A DNA stretch of 64,000 nucleotides from Cladorrhinum sp. PSN259 (taxonomy: Eukaryota > Ascomycota > Sordariomycetes > Sordariales > Podosporaceae). The stretch spans positions 1 through 64,000 of the forward strand of contig MU867074.1 of NCBI GenBank assembly GCA_033725935.1, read 5' to 3'. The translations under genes and the position numbers were made by a program. Position 1 is the first letter of the stretch. Each line of letters opens with the position of its first letter. A model generated the notes under the pieces. It was not told the origin of the DNA, did not search any database, and saw nothing but the letters and a program-made list of their open reading frames with translations. Positions 45,525 to 56,599 of this stretch are shown here, one piece after another.

Positions 45525-46628
45525 CTAAAGAAGTCCCCAAAGCATCATAGCACCAACAAGGCTTCCGACACCCCCAGCAGCCAACTGGCTTCCACCGGAA
45601 ACACCGACCAAGGCGAATCCCTCGGCACTTCCCAGCACACCAACGCTCGCGCTGGCAGTAGGAGCGACATAGACAACAGTAGCGGTGCTATCAGCCAGCA
45701 CGACCTCGGTGGCATTACCAGTGTCCCACTCAGCCTGACGACGGTAAACCTGTCGTCCGCGGATCTGGGGGACTCTCGGGACGGTCTGAGCCTCGGTCTC
45801 TTCCTCCTCACCTTCCTCAGCCTCCTCGGCATCCTGGCTCACTTGTCGCTCCTGAACACTAGCGGTAGTAACAGTGGTAGACTCCTCGGTGTCCTCAATC
45901 AAAGACTCACGGTCCTCCTCAGCATCCTCTCTGATTTGTCTCTCCTCGACACGGCCGGCAGTCGCGGTAGACTCTTCGCCGGCGGTCTCAGCAGCCTGAG
46001 CACGACCCTCAGTCTCCTCAACGGAAACCTCACGTCCCTCCTCGGCATCATCCCTGACCTGTCTCTCCTGCATACGTCCAGCGGCGGCGGCGGCGGCAGC
46101 AGTAACGGACTCCTCGGTAGTATTCTCGCCAGCTTGAGCACGAGTGGAAGTCTCCTCAGAGAGGACCTCAGCTTCCTCGGCGCCGTCCTCTCTGACCTGT
46201 CTCCCCTGGACGCGAGCAAAGGTCTCCTCAGTATCCTGAACGCGAGCAGCAGACTCCTGGACCTCAACGGCAGCCGCAGTAGGGACTTGAGCTTCAGTCG
46301 GAGCCTGAGCCTCTACGGGAGTCTGAACCCCAGCAACGACCTCGGCCTCGGCAGCGGCAGCAGGAGCAGCGACAGCAGCGGCCTCAGCATCAGCCTCACC
46401 GGTCTGTCTCTTGTCTTGGGTCTGAACCTGGGCGACCGGAGCCTCAACAGCCGCCTCCATAGGAGCGTCAACCTGGGCCTCGGCAGCTTGTTGAACGGTG
46501 GAATCAACAGTCTGGACCGGCGCGGCCTCAGCTTGCGGGACGATCTTGGCGCCTGCTTCGACGGGAGCGTCCTGAGCGAGGGCGGACCCGGCTGCGAGGA
46601 AGAGGGTGGTGAAGAGTGAGATTTGCAT
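45525..46628 (-). CDS. Secreted, GPI-type, Ala/Glu-rich repeat protein
   Basis: A 367-aa intronless cell-wall-type protein. Residues 1-18 are a signal peptide (LFTTLFLAAGSALA, cleavage after ALA). The C-terminus (residues 338-367) is a hydrophobic tail preceded by small residues, fitting a GPI-attachment signal. The middle is built of acidic repeats of about 30-46 residues, each with a RQ(V/I)xxDAEE core at 143, 189, 230 and 261, separated by Thr/Glu/Ala-rich linkers with TEES. Dibasic Lys-Arg at 73-74 and Arg-Arg at 296-297, each followed by Gln, bracket the repeats and could be Kex2 sites. The high Glu/Ala content is unusual against the Ser/Thr-rich norm of GPI proteins. I know no named family. 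A full-length opposite-strand frame is a compositional shadow. Confidence 0.8.
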   Translation of the reverse strand: MQISLFTTLFLAAGSALAQDAPVEAGAKIVPQAEAAPVQTVDSTVQQAAEAQVDAPMEAAVEAPVAQVQTQDKRQTGEADAEAAAVAAPAAAAEAEVVAGVQTPVEAQAPTEAQVPTAAAVEVQESAARVQDTEETFARVQGRQVREDGAEEAEVLSEETSTRAQAGENTTEESVTAAAAAAAGRMQERQVRDDAEEGREVSVEETEGRAQAAETAGEESTATAGRVEERQIREDAEEDRESLIEDTEESTTVTTASVQERQVSQDAEEAEEGEEEETEAQTVPRVPQIRGRQVYRRQAEWDTGNATEVVLADSTATVVYVAPTASASVGVLGSAEGFALVGVSGGSQLAAGGVGSLVGAMMLWGLL

Positions 46629-47704
46629 TTTTGCTGCTGATGTTGTGGTGTGCTACTTCGAAAGGGACAAGTATTGAAGAGTGTCGAAGTCAAAGTGTGG
46701 GTTAAGTGAGTTAAGTTGAGTGTTGCCAAAAGTAATTCCTAGGGAGTGACCGACCGATTACTGTAAATAAGTCTCAAGGAACTGAGGAAGAACTTCTCCG
46801 AGGCAAGAAACATGAGATGGAAGGCTGGGACAAAACCGACATTTTATGTTCCCCATCTTGATCATGTTCAATCAGTATAGGGATGAAGAAAGGTAGATCT
46901 CGCCGCTTGAAATTCCAATCGATGCTTCATCACAACAAGTCCAACAATGTTTGCAGGCGGGAATCGACCCGGCCACACATTCCAACACTTCTTTCCACCC
47001 CACGGCAGCATTCCTTATCAAACACGTTCGCCACCAAAATCACCCATTAGAAACGGAGAGATGTAAAATTGATTTCAAAACTTTGGGTTTTATTTATTAT
47101 TCCCCTTCTCTTTCGTGTCCTTCGGGCGAGCAAGCGCGTCGAGCACCTCTCGCTCACCCGTCCATCTTCCCGCCCGTCGCCAAACATACTCGTTACATTT
47201 CTTGCCAGTGATGCGATCCGGCGAAATAATTCGTCTTCGCAACATGTTTTGGCATGTTCCCCAATCCCGTCAAGTCCTGTCCTTCATGCTCATCTTTCCT
47301 CCCAGTGTTGTGTGTGTGTGCGTGGCGTGGTGTGTAAATGTGTGCGCGCGTAGAATATGTAATGCCGATGATCAGCTCTTCTCCCATCTATGCTACCTGT
47401 CTCCCTCCCTCCTTTAAAAGAACGCCGAACAATTAAAATAAAACGAAAACCTGCCAGCCCCTTTCCCCCGCCTAACCCCCGTAAAACCCCCATCACTCAT
47501 GATCAACCACTTGCCAACAAATGAAACGATGATTTTGGACGACTGCATTAAAATAAAACAAATTTCAAGATACCGTTAGAGAGAAAGAGAGATGGAAGGG
47601 TGTGTAAACAGCAGTCTCCACACTGTTGCACCCCCTTATCTCTCATAATACAAAAACGGCAAGACAAAATGCGAGTTGCTAGTGAGATGGACAGTGTGTC
47701 AGAA
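46629..47704. other. Intergenic: promoter of the repeat protein and 3' flank of the RGS gene
   Basis: No gene seen. It has TG-rich tracts near 47308-47350 and a C-rich tract near 47460-47490. Confidence 0.6.
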
Positions 47705-49874
47705 TTACTTGCGATTCGACCTGCTCTGGCTTCGCTCGGGTCCACGAGCTGATTGGTGGTTGCCGATCGTGTCAAAGTCGTAGTTCTTGAGCGTCTGTTC
47801 GTACTTTGGGCTGCGTAGGAACTTGGGCACCGAGTCCTGTTCAGATTAGCTTGAGCCTATGTGAAAGTTTTGTGAGTGCCGGTCCAACTTACACTAGCCA
47901 TCAGCTTGAAGACGGCGTTTTGGGCGTCCTCAAAAAGAGTAGTGACCTCGTGTAGCGTGTCAATCATGGCAACGTCCTGCCCGACCGCCTTAGTCATGCG
48001 AGTAGCAAGATTATTCCGCAGTTGATGGTCAATGTTGAGCTCGCATGGGGAGCCAGGGGCCAAGAAGGCATTATAAATCCCGTAGGCCTGAGCCATAATC
48101 TCCTTGATACCATCCAACGACCCGGCGTTGGGGGCACCCTTCTGAACCGCCCTGATCGCCGCTCTGCATGAGCGGACAAACTCATCGACATCAATGTAGA
48201 ACGACAGATTCTCCTCGCAGTGGGTTTCGCGAAGGTTCTCACGGAAGAGCAGACGCAGCGCAGGGTCGTTTAGGATCTTATCCAGTCGCTGTGTGTTAGA
48301 GTCCTTGGCAATTCCGGCTGACTTTGATGAAAGTCCCTCGCTCTCTGACTGACGTCCTCTGGCTGTGACACCGTTGACCAGATCTTTGCCCTTAGCCGTG
48401 ATCTGGTAAATGGCGTGCTTTGTTGGTTGGAACTGGTTGTGTGATGGGTACTGAGACATGTGGGTACGATCTTGTTGCACAGGCTCCATCAGGTCGTACT
48501 CGACAAAAAGCGAGGCAATCTCGATAGTTTCTCTTCGGTCAACAGTGGTTGAGCAATCCATCAACCAATCGGTAGCCGACTTTCCAGTGAAGGTATCCTT
48601 GAAGGTCTTGCCTCCCACCTTGCGCTCTGCCGCCATCTTCACACCCGTAAGGCCATCCTTATAGTCGCTTAGAGAGTCGGAATCTGCCGAGCTGACGCTT
48701 GACTTGACGTTGGGACCATTGGCACCAATGAATCTTCGGAAGATGACCTCGATAGTTCCCCGGTCGGTAAGGAGCTTGTCGGTTTGTCCGTCTCTCTCCA
48801 GGCTAACCAACTGTGGGAGGGAAGCCTGGACGAGCTCGGCCACCTGCTTTTGTTGGATGCCGTTTCTTGAGCAGAAACGGTCGAGTATCGAAATGCCCTT
48901 TGGTGTCAACTGCCATACCGAGCCCTTCATGGTGTAGACCTGCTGGTACCTCCCATCTGCCGACTCAATGAACCGTGCCTCCAGGAATCGCTGGCATATC
49001 GAGCGGGCCATATCCTTGGCCATGGAGAAAGTAGTGGTGGTGGTGGTAGTCACAATCCTCGAGGGATCCTTAGGATCCGGCATTCGGTTGGACTGAGAGA
49101 ACTTGAGCGAACCCAAGTTGTTGATTGCATCTTCAGACAAAAATGTGTGCTCCACCTTTGTCAGTCGTACTCGGTGCGCTGATAATGGCAGCAAGCTGAC
49201 AATAAGCGTCGCAAACAAATCTTTAAAATCCTTTTTTTCACGCAGCTGTTAGTTTAGGTATATAAAATGAAGGGAAGCAAAAAGAGACAAATGAAACCCA
49301 CTTTAGTAAACGGCCGGTCATCGTCCGTCATACGTAATAGCCTTGAAGATGTTTGATGCATCTTGCTGTTCTCTGAGCGGCCGACGTGTGTCGGCTCGGG
49401 ATGTGAGGGATCTGTTTCGCTATAAGGTTGAGAAGGAGGATCCTTCTTAAGCACAGCGGAGGGGCTGCTCGGCTGCCCGCTGGCCGATGTGGGTGCGGAG
49501 GTCTCGGAGCCGGAGCCGGGGCCGGTGACAATGCGGGTTAGGGATTGGCGAGATCTCACTCTAGGCTCGGCAATGCCAGCGAGAGTGCGGTCGAGAAATG
49601 AGAGAAGGCCACTGATTGAGGGACTGCTGTTGTGATTGTGGGTCCGATGGGGAACGCCTCCTCCAGTGGTGGCAGAAGTGGTGGGAGAAAGTGCGGTTTC
49701 GGCGGGCAAGGGCAATCTGGTAAGACCTGGACCAGTGCTGCTGCCTCCTGCACGCGATGACGATCTCGAATGAGCGTGCGACTTTGGGGTATTGGGATTC
49801 GGATGAGCGATGTGTTCGGACGGAGGCGACGGCAACGGACGGGATTCTTTCTTGTTGTTGGACGTCGCGGCCAT
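47705..49874 (-). CDS. DEP/RGS regulator of G-protein signalling, FlbA/Sst2-type
   Basis: A GTPase-activating protein for a heterotrimeric G-alpha. In Aspergillus the homologue FlbA turns off growth signalling by FadA to allow conidiation; Sst2 does this for yeast pheromone signalling. Exons on the minus strand: 49874-49302, 49245-47893 and 47836-47705 (685 aa). The first 180 residues are Ser/Pro/Thr-rich and disordered. The first DEP-like domain starts at LREKKDFKDLFATLIVSLLP and the second around KTFKDTFTGKSATDWLMDCS. The RGS domain begins at RLDKILNDPALRLLFRENLR, with HCEENLSFYIDVDEFVR, and ends with DAQNAVFKLMASDSVPKFLRS, whose last part lies on the third exon. Without that exon the RGS helix bundle would be incomplete. 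The length and domain order match FlbA. The long gene-free region upstream fits a complex promoter. Confidence 0.94.
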
Positions 49875-52800
49875 CTACTAACAGCTTGTTGCGTCAGTGG
49901 AATTATTCCATGGGAAGGGTGTGCGTGCGGCGGCGGGACAGGCTGGTTCAAATAAAAAGAGGGCTCGAGAGGTCAGACAATAGCGTGGGTGCATGGGCAG
50001 CAAGGTACCCTCCCGCCAAGCCATGTACAGGTACCTAAGCTGCTCTGGGTATCCTTCCCCTCCTCCAGGCCCATCCAGTGCCCCCCGACCCCTCTGGCCC
50101 CCTCTGCCGCCTGCCGTTTAGCGACCTCTGGATACCCGCTGGATCCTCACCTCAGACAAAGAAATCGGACTTGTCGACGCGATCTGGCAAGCTGCTCGCT
50201 GCTGGGGAGAGTGGACCTCGTGGAGATGCAATCACCCATTCAGTGTCAGGACCCAACGACTGGCGATCCCAGAGTAGAGTGGGAGCAGATTTCGGAAAGA
50301 ACGAAAGCAGTGAGTCAGGAATGAGTACCAGGGAATCCCAAGAACAATCGAGCAATAATTGAGAAGGAGGAGAGCAAAAATTGAGTTGAGTTCCTTCCAT
50401 ATGGTCGTGTTTCAGGATCTCAGCAGCTCGGACGGAGCAGCACATGGTTCGCTCCGAAAAGATCCCCCAAGGTTCCCTCGATACGGCAGACACATGTACT
50501 TGTAAGCGCTTACAGGCATTTTCCAGGGCTTCCATCTCATTTTCAATTTGGCGGAGGCAGGGCAGGCCAGGCCAGAAACGGCGTTGCAGCAACAGCACGA
50601 GCGAAGCAGCACACTAGAGGCGAGAAAAAGAAAATAAATTTTCCAAAAAGAAAGTACAAGTACGGGGCGGGATTCCAACTGCCCTGGCGTGAAACAACCT
50701 TGGAAAGTCTGGGTCAGCCCCCCCTCCCCCCAATCACATCCCGTCCTCCACGTTGCAGGACGCGCCACCTCGTGAGGATCACCGTAAAGAATCTTCCTGT
50801 AGAGAACATGGCGGTGGGCTGAAGGGCAAAACTTGGGCGGTGATGCAAGCCCTCCAATGAGATGCGAGAAATGTGATGGGAGGCGGACATTCGGAGCGGG
50901 GGAGAAATGGTGGTGAATGGAAGGTCAAGAACCTGGAAGGCAAGCGGTGGGAAACCACAGGAGCCATGTGGTGGAGCGAATGCTATGCCGAACAGGGCAC
51001 ATGGCTTGCAGGGGTCTTTGGACAGGGTGCTGCTCGTTGACCCTAGCCTGTTTTGAACTAGGAGGCCCCCCTTCTGCAAGCCTCTTGAAGAGGCGGCTTT
51101 TTCTTGGAGTGGGGTCCACAATCTTGAACAAATCTTCTCGTAATACACATCAGTCGGCGCTAGCACAGTGCTGGTGGCATGCTACGGGAACTGTACGTAC
51201 ACAGTATAATCATCACCTCACCACCTCCAACCCTTTCGAAATTCCTTATTGCCTACTATAGTATGTTTTGAGCTCTTCTTGATGCCTTGTTGTTTTGAGT
51301 TTCCAACATAGCCGGTCAAACCTAATTGTGTTACACCAAGACCGAATTGGGATGACGACTGTTTTGGCGCCTACTATTCTTAGATGCCAGCTTCCAGGCT
51401 CATTAGGCGCAACAGCTTTTAAAACGATTCCGTACACGCTTCAAATACAAATAAATAGTGTACGCAACAGCAGAAAGAGTTGAGAAAAAGCCAAGAGCCG
51501 ACCCCACGAGCCACATCAAACACCACGACACCGCACCACTACTGCATATCAGTGGTGGGTTACTGCTTAGTGCCCGGGAGACCCTCCACTACAGCCCAGC
51601 CGGCTATCGGATGCTGTCATCAACAACAAGTTGGGGACAGCGAGAGAGCAAATGCACAACTGTGTAGGCTAAGCGCGGGATGCGGCTTCGGTCGTCAATT
51701 AGTCCCCCGAAAAAGAGGTTTCAAGCCAAGGGGGCTATGACATAGCTCAAGTTTATGCCCTAGATGATAGTCCGTTTCGTTTTTCTCAACTCTTTGTCTG
51801 CTAGCTATGATTAGTCACATAGAATTTTATGTTCTGGACCAAAAGTCTGATTAGAGACAGAAATACGACCTCACGGGCGGCATATCTTGGCCCGAGATGC
51901 AGAGAAGAGGAAAGAGTAAAAAAGAAGGTGCGACAATTGGGAACGCATGAATTGCGCTCATCACATCCAAAACCCCGGTTGCTCCGAACGTTTGACGTTT
52001 CGCTTGCCTTTTATTTATCTCTTGTTGATAATGTAGTCCACAAAGAAGTTTCAAAATGCCCTTGACAGCTCAATCACAGACTCAACAACTTCCTTGGATC
52101 TTTCATGACGTACGTAATTAATGCCGTTTTGTGTCAATTCTGCCCAAGTGGAAACAAACTGGAAAAATATTTTTTTTCAAGCAGCGGTCAACCAGGGTCA
52201 TGAGGAGGGGCAAAGGGACCCCAACATGGCGGTCTGCTGGTGAATTGCGATAAGAGGAGAAAATGGATATGGGATATCATCACGGGGCTTCATCGTCAAC
52301 CGGGGACCGCTGCTTTCGTGGGATGTGTCTTGTTTTTTTTTTTGGAAAGTTTGCCCCCCATTCTGCCCCTCATGGAGAGAGTCGCTTGGGTCCTGTCATC
52401 TCGGCGAACTCCAGAGAAAACTATTGGCCGAATTTGAACTCCTCAGTGGACAATTTTTCCTGTGGATTTTCGAGGGAGGGGTGTTGTCGCTTTTTTTCAT
52501 CTCGCAAGAACCTGGGAAGACTAAGTCGGGTCAGATAATCAACAGCCCAGACAGCAAAGTTCGGCTCTCGGGAAGCCGGGCTGTCAACCATCCTTTTTAT
52601 CAGCGACGCTTTAACCTATTTTGTGTCCTTTTGCATGTCGTCATGTACGTCAGATTCCTTATTGCGGGGATTGTTGGAATTTTGATTTCCTCCTCCCGTG
52701 ATTGAGTGAAATGAGAATGAGGGATGACTTGTGAGAAGTGAGAATGGTTTCAAGATGACCATCCATATCCGGGCTTATCCCGATGTTATCCCTGTGTCTC

Positions 52801-55800
52801 GTCTGTCTGTTTCCCACATACCGCCATTTTGACCCATCACAAGTCACCACTTGCAAGGCAACGCGACGATCACTTCCTAATACGAGCCAAAGACCACGTT
52901 TGAGTTTTTTATTTCTTCTTTCCCTTCTTCAATCGACCATGGATTATTCACATTTCCTTTTTTTCTTTTCTCTGTGAGGCTGATCTGCCCGCTCCGATCC
53001 CTGGATGCAGGACGCAAAGTTGCATCGAGAGCGGCGGCCGGAATTTAACGGCAATAAACCATTCATCTACATTACATTACTGTGATGCATCAAGCAAGTA
53101 CCATAGTAGGCACTGTTATTACTCGCCTTCGGAGATATCCTTCTCATTAAGTAAAAAATACCTAGTACTGGTTGGTGGGAGGCTGAAAACATTTCGAGAC
53201 CAACGAATACCAGTTAGGTAACCTTGGCTCACACACTCGAGTGCTCGGCAAGTGTATCAAAAACGTCAGGTGGGATTTCGGAGAGCAGTTTTCAGCACAG
53301 TGGATGAAGGCGCTGAAGATTACAGCGGCTTCTCAGAGGCGACAAGTACTGGTACTCCGAGGCGGGACTGCGCCACGTGGTTTTTCTGCTCTCTCAAGCA
53401 ACGCTAACTGAGTGGAGCCTTTTCTAAGGAGAAGGAGACCGAGAGAACCACAGAAACAACCCCCGGCTGCGCGAACGGCACCTGGCTGCCACGTGTGGCC
53501 AGGGGGGTCCGCAAGAATTGGCTGATCGGAAAGCAACCTGGAAGTCAAGCGCCATCGATGCTTGTTTCTCTGAGCTGGTAGGTGCGGAATTGAGTCTGCC
53601 AGCACCGGTTATCTCGGGAGGCAATTGGGCTGTTCCCAGTCGATTTCTTTTGTTGTTCTACTACAGTAATATCCTTTTTTTTTTTTTTTTTTGCATGACA
53701 CTATGATATCAAATCATGGCACAATGAGCCGTACACTCGGATCCAACAATCTAGACTCCCTACCGGTACGTAGTAATAGCTGACCTCAGCACCACCATTT
53801 TGGCCACCACCAACAACAGCAACAACCACATGGCACACGGCAAGTACGCATAACATGGCATGGGCACAGAAACCGGGGGATCCCCTGCCAAGGGGCGCAT
53901 GGCAATGGGCAGGTTCCATCCCTTGAGCTGGATCTTGGCAACCACAACTCGTCTTTCTTTCTTTGAGAGCCTGATGTCTGTTGATGAATAATATCAGGGC
54001 CATGTCCATGGACCGGGGCTAAAAGCGAGGCGGGCGAGAATGTGATGGCCGGGCGGCTGAGTGACGAATCGGGTCCACCCAACTTCAAGGTCCTTCGTTT
54101 CGGCTTTCCCATAACCATGGATGTTAATTTTTCCACACTCGCCCCGGGGACCTTCTAGAAAACTTCTCTTTCCATCATCAGCCGTTGCCAATCAGCTAAT
54201 TCACTTTCTGAATCCAGGCTGAATTCTGCTTTGATAAATCTCTGTTCACTCAGACCGCCTAGGAGGCAAAGACAAGAGAAAAAGAGACGAGTCTCAAGAG
54301 AAGGTGGTGGTACCGGTATGGAAAGATGCATCATCTGGCCAAGCACGGGCGCCAGTGTCTCTGATCTCTTTCTCCCTCCCCCGAGTCACAGCATGCCGCC
54401 AGGTTAGGTCGACGAGGACGAGGGCCTCGCGTGTCTCGGCGTATCTTGGATGGTGGTGATTGTTGATGCGGCAGCCAGCCGACGGGGCCGAACTGTCTGT
54501 ACGACGGGATCGCAATTTATTCTGGCCTTCAGGGACCACGTGCCTTGCTGCTTGCCGTCGAGGTGCTACCAACCCGGTCTCATCGAGATGCCGCCGTCTC
54601 TTTTGATCGTTCGATGGCGCGTCTAGCAGAGCACGGAGTATGCAGATATGCAGTGTGGTGAGAGATGATGCCCTCCCCGCATCCGACACCGCCGCTGCCG
54701 CCATGTAGGTAGCCAAGCCGACTTCTCCGCTTCGACACCGCCAGTTGCCGCTTACATGTATGTAGTATGCACACCACTTACACGCAACGGACGGACAACC
54801 ACAGACAATCCCCGAAACTGTGATATCCAATCCACGGTTCATGGTTCCATGGGACCAAGGAAAACAAAAACCGTGCCCCCTGGCGAGACCCACGATAACG
54901 GCCTTGGTCCACACTGACGAGACCAGACGATCAACCTGCTGATCAAAACCCAACTGCCGTACTTGTAGTAGTGTAGTTGACGCAGTTAAAAAAAAAAAAA
55001 GAGGCCAATTGAACAGGGGCCCGAATTTGGGGGGTGTTGCTGTTTCTGGTCTTGGAGTTTTCCTTTTCCAAGACATACGCGGCAAGGCGAGAAATGGGAG
55101 ACGTTATCATCAAAAGGTAAGAAGGCAACCAGCCAGTAGCAAATTTAGGTTGCCTGCCGCCGCAGCCTGGTTTGCCTGTGCTGCCTACTCTTCACACTGC
55201 ACTAGCACGCGGCCCACGAATTAATCAAGACTGCAAGTATCCTTTCACACCACTAATAACACTGACAAAATCACGTCTATGCGCCATTCTTCAAAACCTA
55301 TTATCATCCTCCAAAAAGGCAGGAAAACTCAAAATAGGACAGAAAGATAAATAGAATGTCAGAGTATTATGATGCAAAATGAACCAATTAAATATGTGGG
55401 TGAATAGTGGAAATATAGAGGTGTTAGTACTGAGAGGATGCTACTTGGAGTCTTAATTATTTCGTGGGGCGCGTAACTAGGTACACTTATCACTGCCTGC
55501 AAGTGTGCTCGTTCATGCATGTTCCCATACATCTGAGTCTGAAATCCTTCCAAATAGGAACCACGGCGAGGCTCCTTTTCACACAACTTCGCAAGTTGCG
55601 TAGGTAGTCCGCGCCTGTTGGGTTTCATCACAATCACACACACACACACACACACACACATACAAATTCTCATACTCTCCTCTTTTATTTTTCCAGGAAA
55701 TGTGTGCAAGCCTGTAGATATGAGACAAGGCTGTCTCCTGAGTGGTCCAGATTATTTCTGCCTTTTTGGTGATGTTTTGGTGATGTCTTGATGATTCGTA

Positions 55801-56065
55801 GCCGTGTATGCCTCGGGTGACTGATAAACCACGTATGAGGCGCAATTCCCACACCAATTTATTCCTTCGCCTCCCCCTCGCATTTACATTTATGGCAGTC
55901 ACCACACTCCCGCTTGCGCCGTTCACATATTCTTGAGCAATATTCGCATCCTCAGGCTGCCACCTTTTTTCTTTTTCTTTTCCATTTCTTCTCTTTTTCC
56001 CAAACACAAAAGTAAACTTTCCCTCATTGAACTTGCTGTTTCACAACAGTTCATTGTAAAAGAAA
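49875..56065. other. 6.2-kb gene-poor region upstream of the RGS gene
   Basis: I find no recognisable gene. The part near 49875-50600 is probably the leader and proximal promoter of the RGS gene. The rest has scattered short frames on both strands without domains, a T20 run near 53673-53692, a (CA)13 microsatellite at 55635-55660 and CT-rich sequence before the gene at 56066. A non-coding transcript or a very small gene cannot be excluded. Confidence 0.5.
55635..55660. repeat. (CA)13 microsatellite
   Basis: Thirteen uninterrupted CA dinucleotides in non-coding sequence. Confidence 0.97.
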
Positions 56066-56599
56066 ATGCCGTCGTCCATGTACTCGTCAGACGGGCGTCG
56101 CCACCACCACCGCCGCCGCAGGCAACACTCACAACATTCATCACCTCCTCCCCCTCCTCCTCGCCACCCAAGACATCATCACCAGGATGACACAGAAAGC
56201 TGCTGCTCATCTTCTTCCTCTGTTTCTTCATGCACATCAGCACGTGACCACCATCATCGTCATTCCCACCGGCAGGCAGTAGTCGTTCACCCTCGTTCGA
56301 AAGAAATAAACACAGACAGGTACGCTTTGGCTGTTCCTGAACAACGGTACTACGACGATGACGGGGTGAGTGAGGGCGTAGAAGAAGAGTATGTGGTTAA
56401 TCCCGGACATCGGTATGAGAAACCGAGGACTGGGTACCGGCATACGGGTCATCAAGGGAGGCATAATAGAAGAGATACGTCGTTGGATAGCTATGAAAGT
56501 GAGAGGGAGAGGAAGTACAGGCGGAGGAAAAAGGAGAGGGGTTTATTGGTTGCTGCTATTATGTTTGTTGCTGGGGTTGTGTTGTGTTTTGTTGACTGA
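56066..56599 (+). CDS. His/Arg-rich tail-anchored protein
   Basis: An intronless 177-aa frame, no family recognised. The first third is extremely His- and Arg-rich (runs such as RRHHHRRRRQHSQ and HHHQDD) with a poly-Pro tract and a Ser/Cys cluster (ESCCSSSSS). The middle is Tyr/Glu-rich and charged. The end is a basic stretch (ERKYRRRKKERG) followed directly by one hydrophobic helix, LLVAAIMFVAGVVLCFV, and a terminal Asp. This is the layout of a C-tail-anchored protein of the ER or mitochondrial outer membrane. His clusters might bind metal, which is speculation. The ATG at 56066 is taken as start; 56078 is an in-frame alternative. The CT-rich upstream sequence resembles leaders of the other genes here. 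Confidence 0.7.
   Translation: MPSSMYSSDGRRHHHRRRRQHSQHSSPPPPPPRHPRHHHQDDTESCCSSSSSVSSCTSARDHHHRHSHRQAVVVHPRSKEINTDRYALAVPEQRYYDDDGVSEGVEEEYVVNPGHRYEKPRTGYRHTGHQGRHNRRDTSLDSYESERERKYRRRKKERGLLVAAIMFVAGVVLCFVD

Noticed and set aside
45843..46619. 258-codon plus-strand open frame opposite the GPI-type protein gene
   Set aside because: Its Ser/Leu/Gly-only composition mirrors the Glu/Ala/Gln codons of the minus-strand gene, which has a signal peptide and a GPI tail; it is a shadow frame.
46951..46975. tRNA T-arm-like sequence on the minus strand
   Set aside because: The T stem does not form five pairs and no acceptor, D or anticodon arm can be drawn around it.
54294..55085. 263-codon minus-strand frame in the gene-poor region
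   Set aside because: Composition is irregular with no domain, signal or conserved-looking motif; probably a chance frame.
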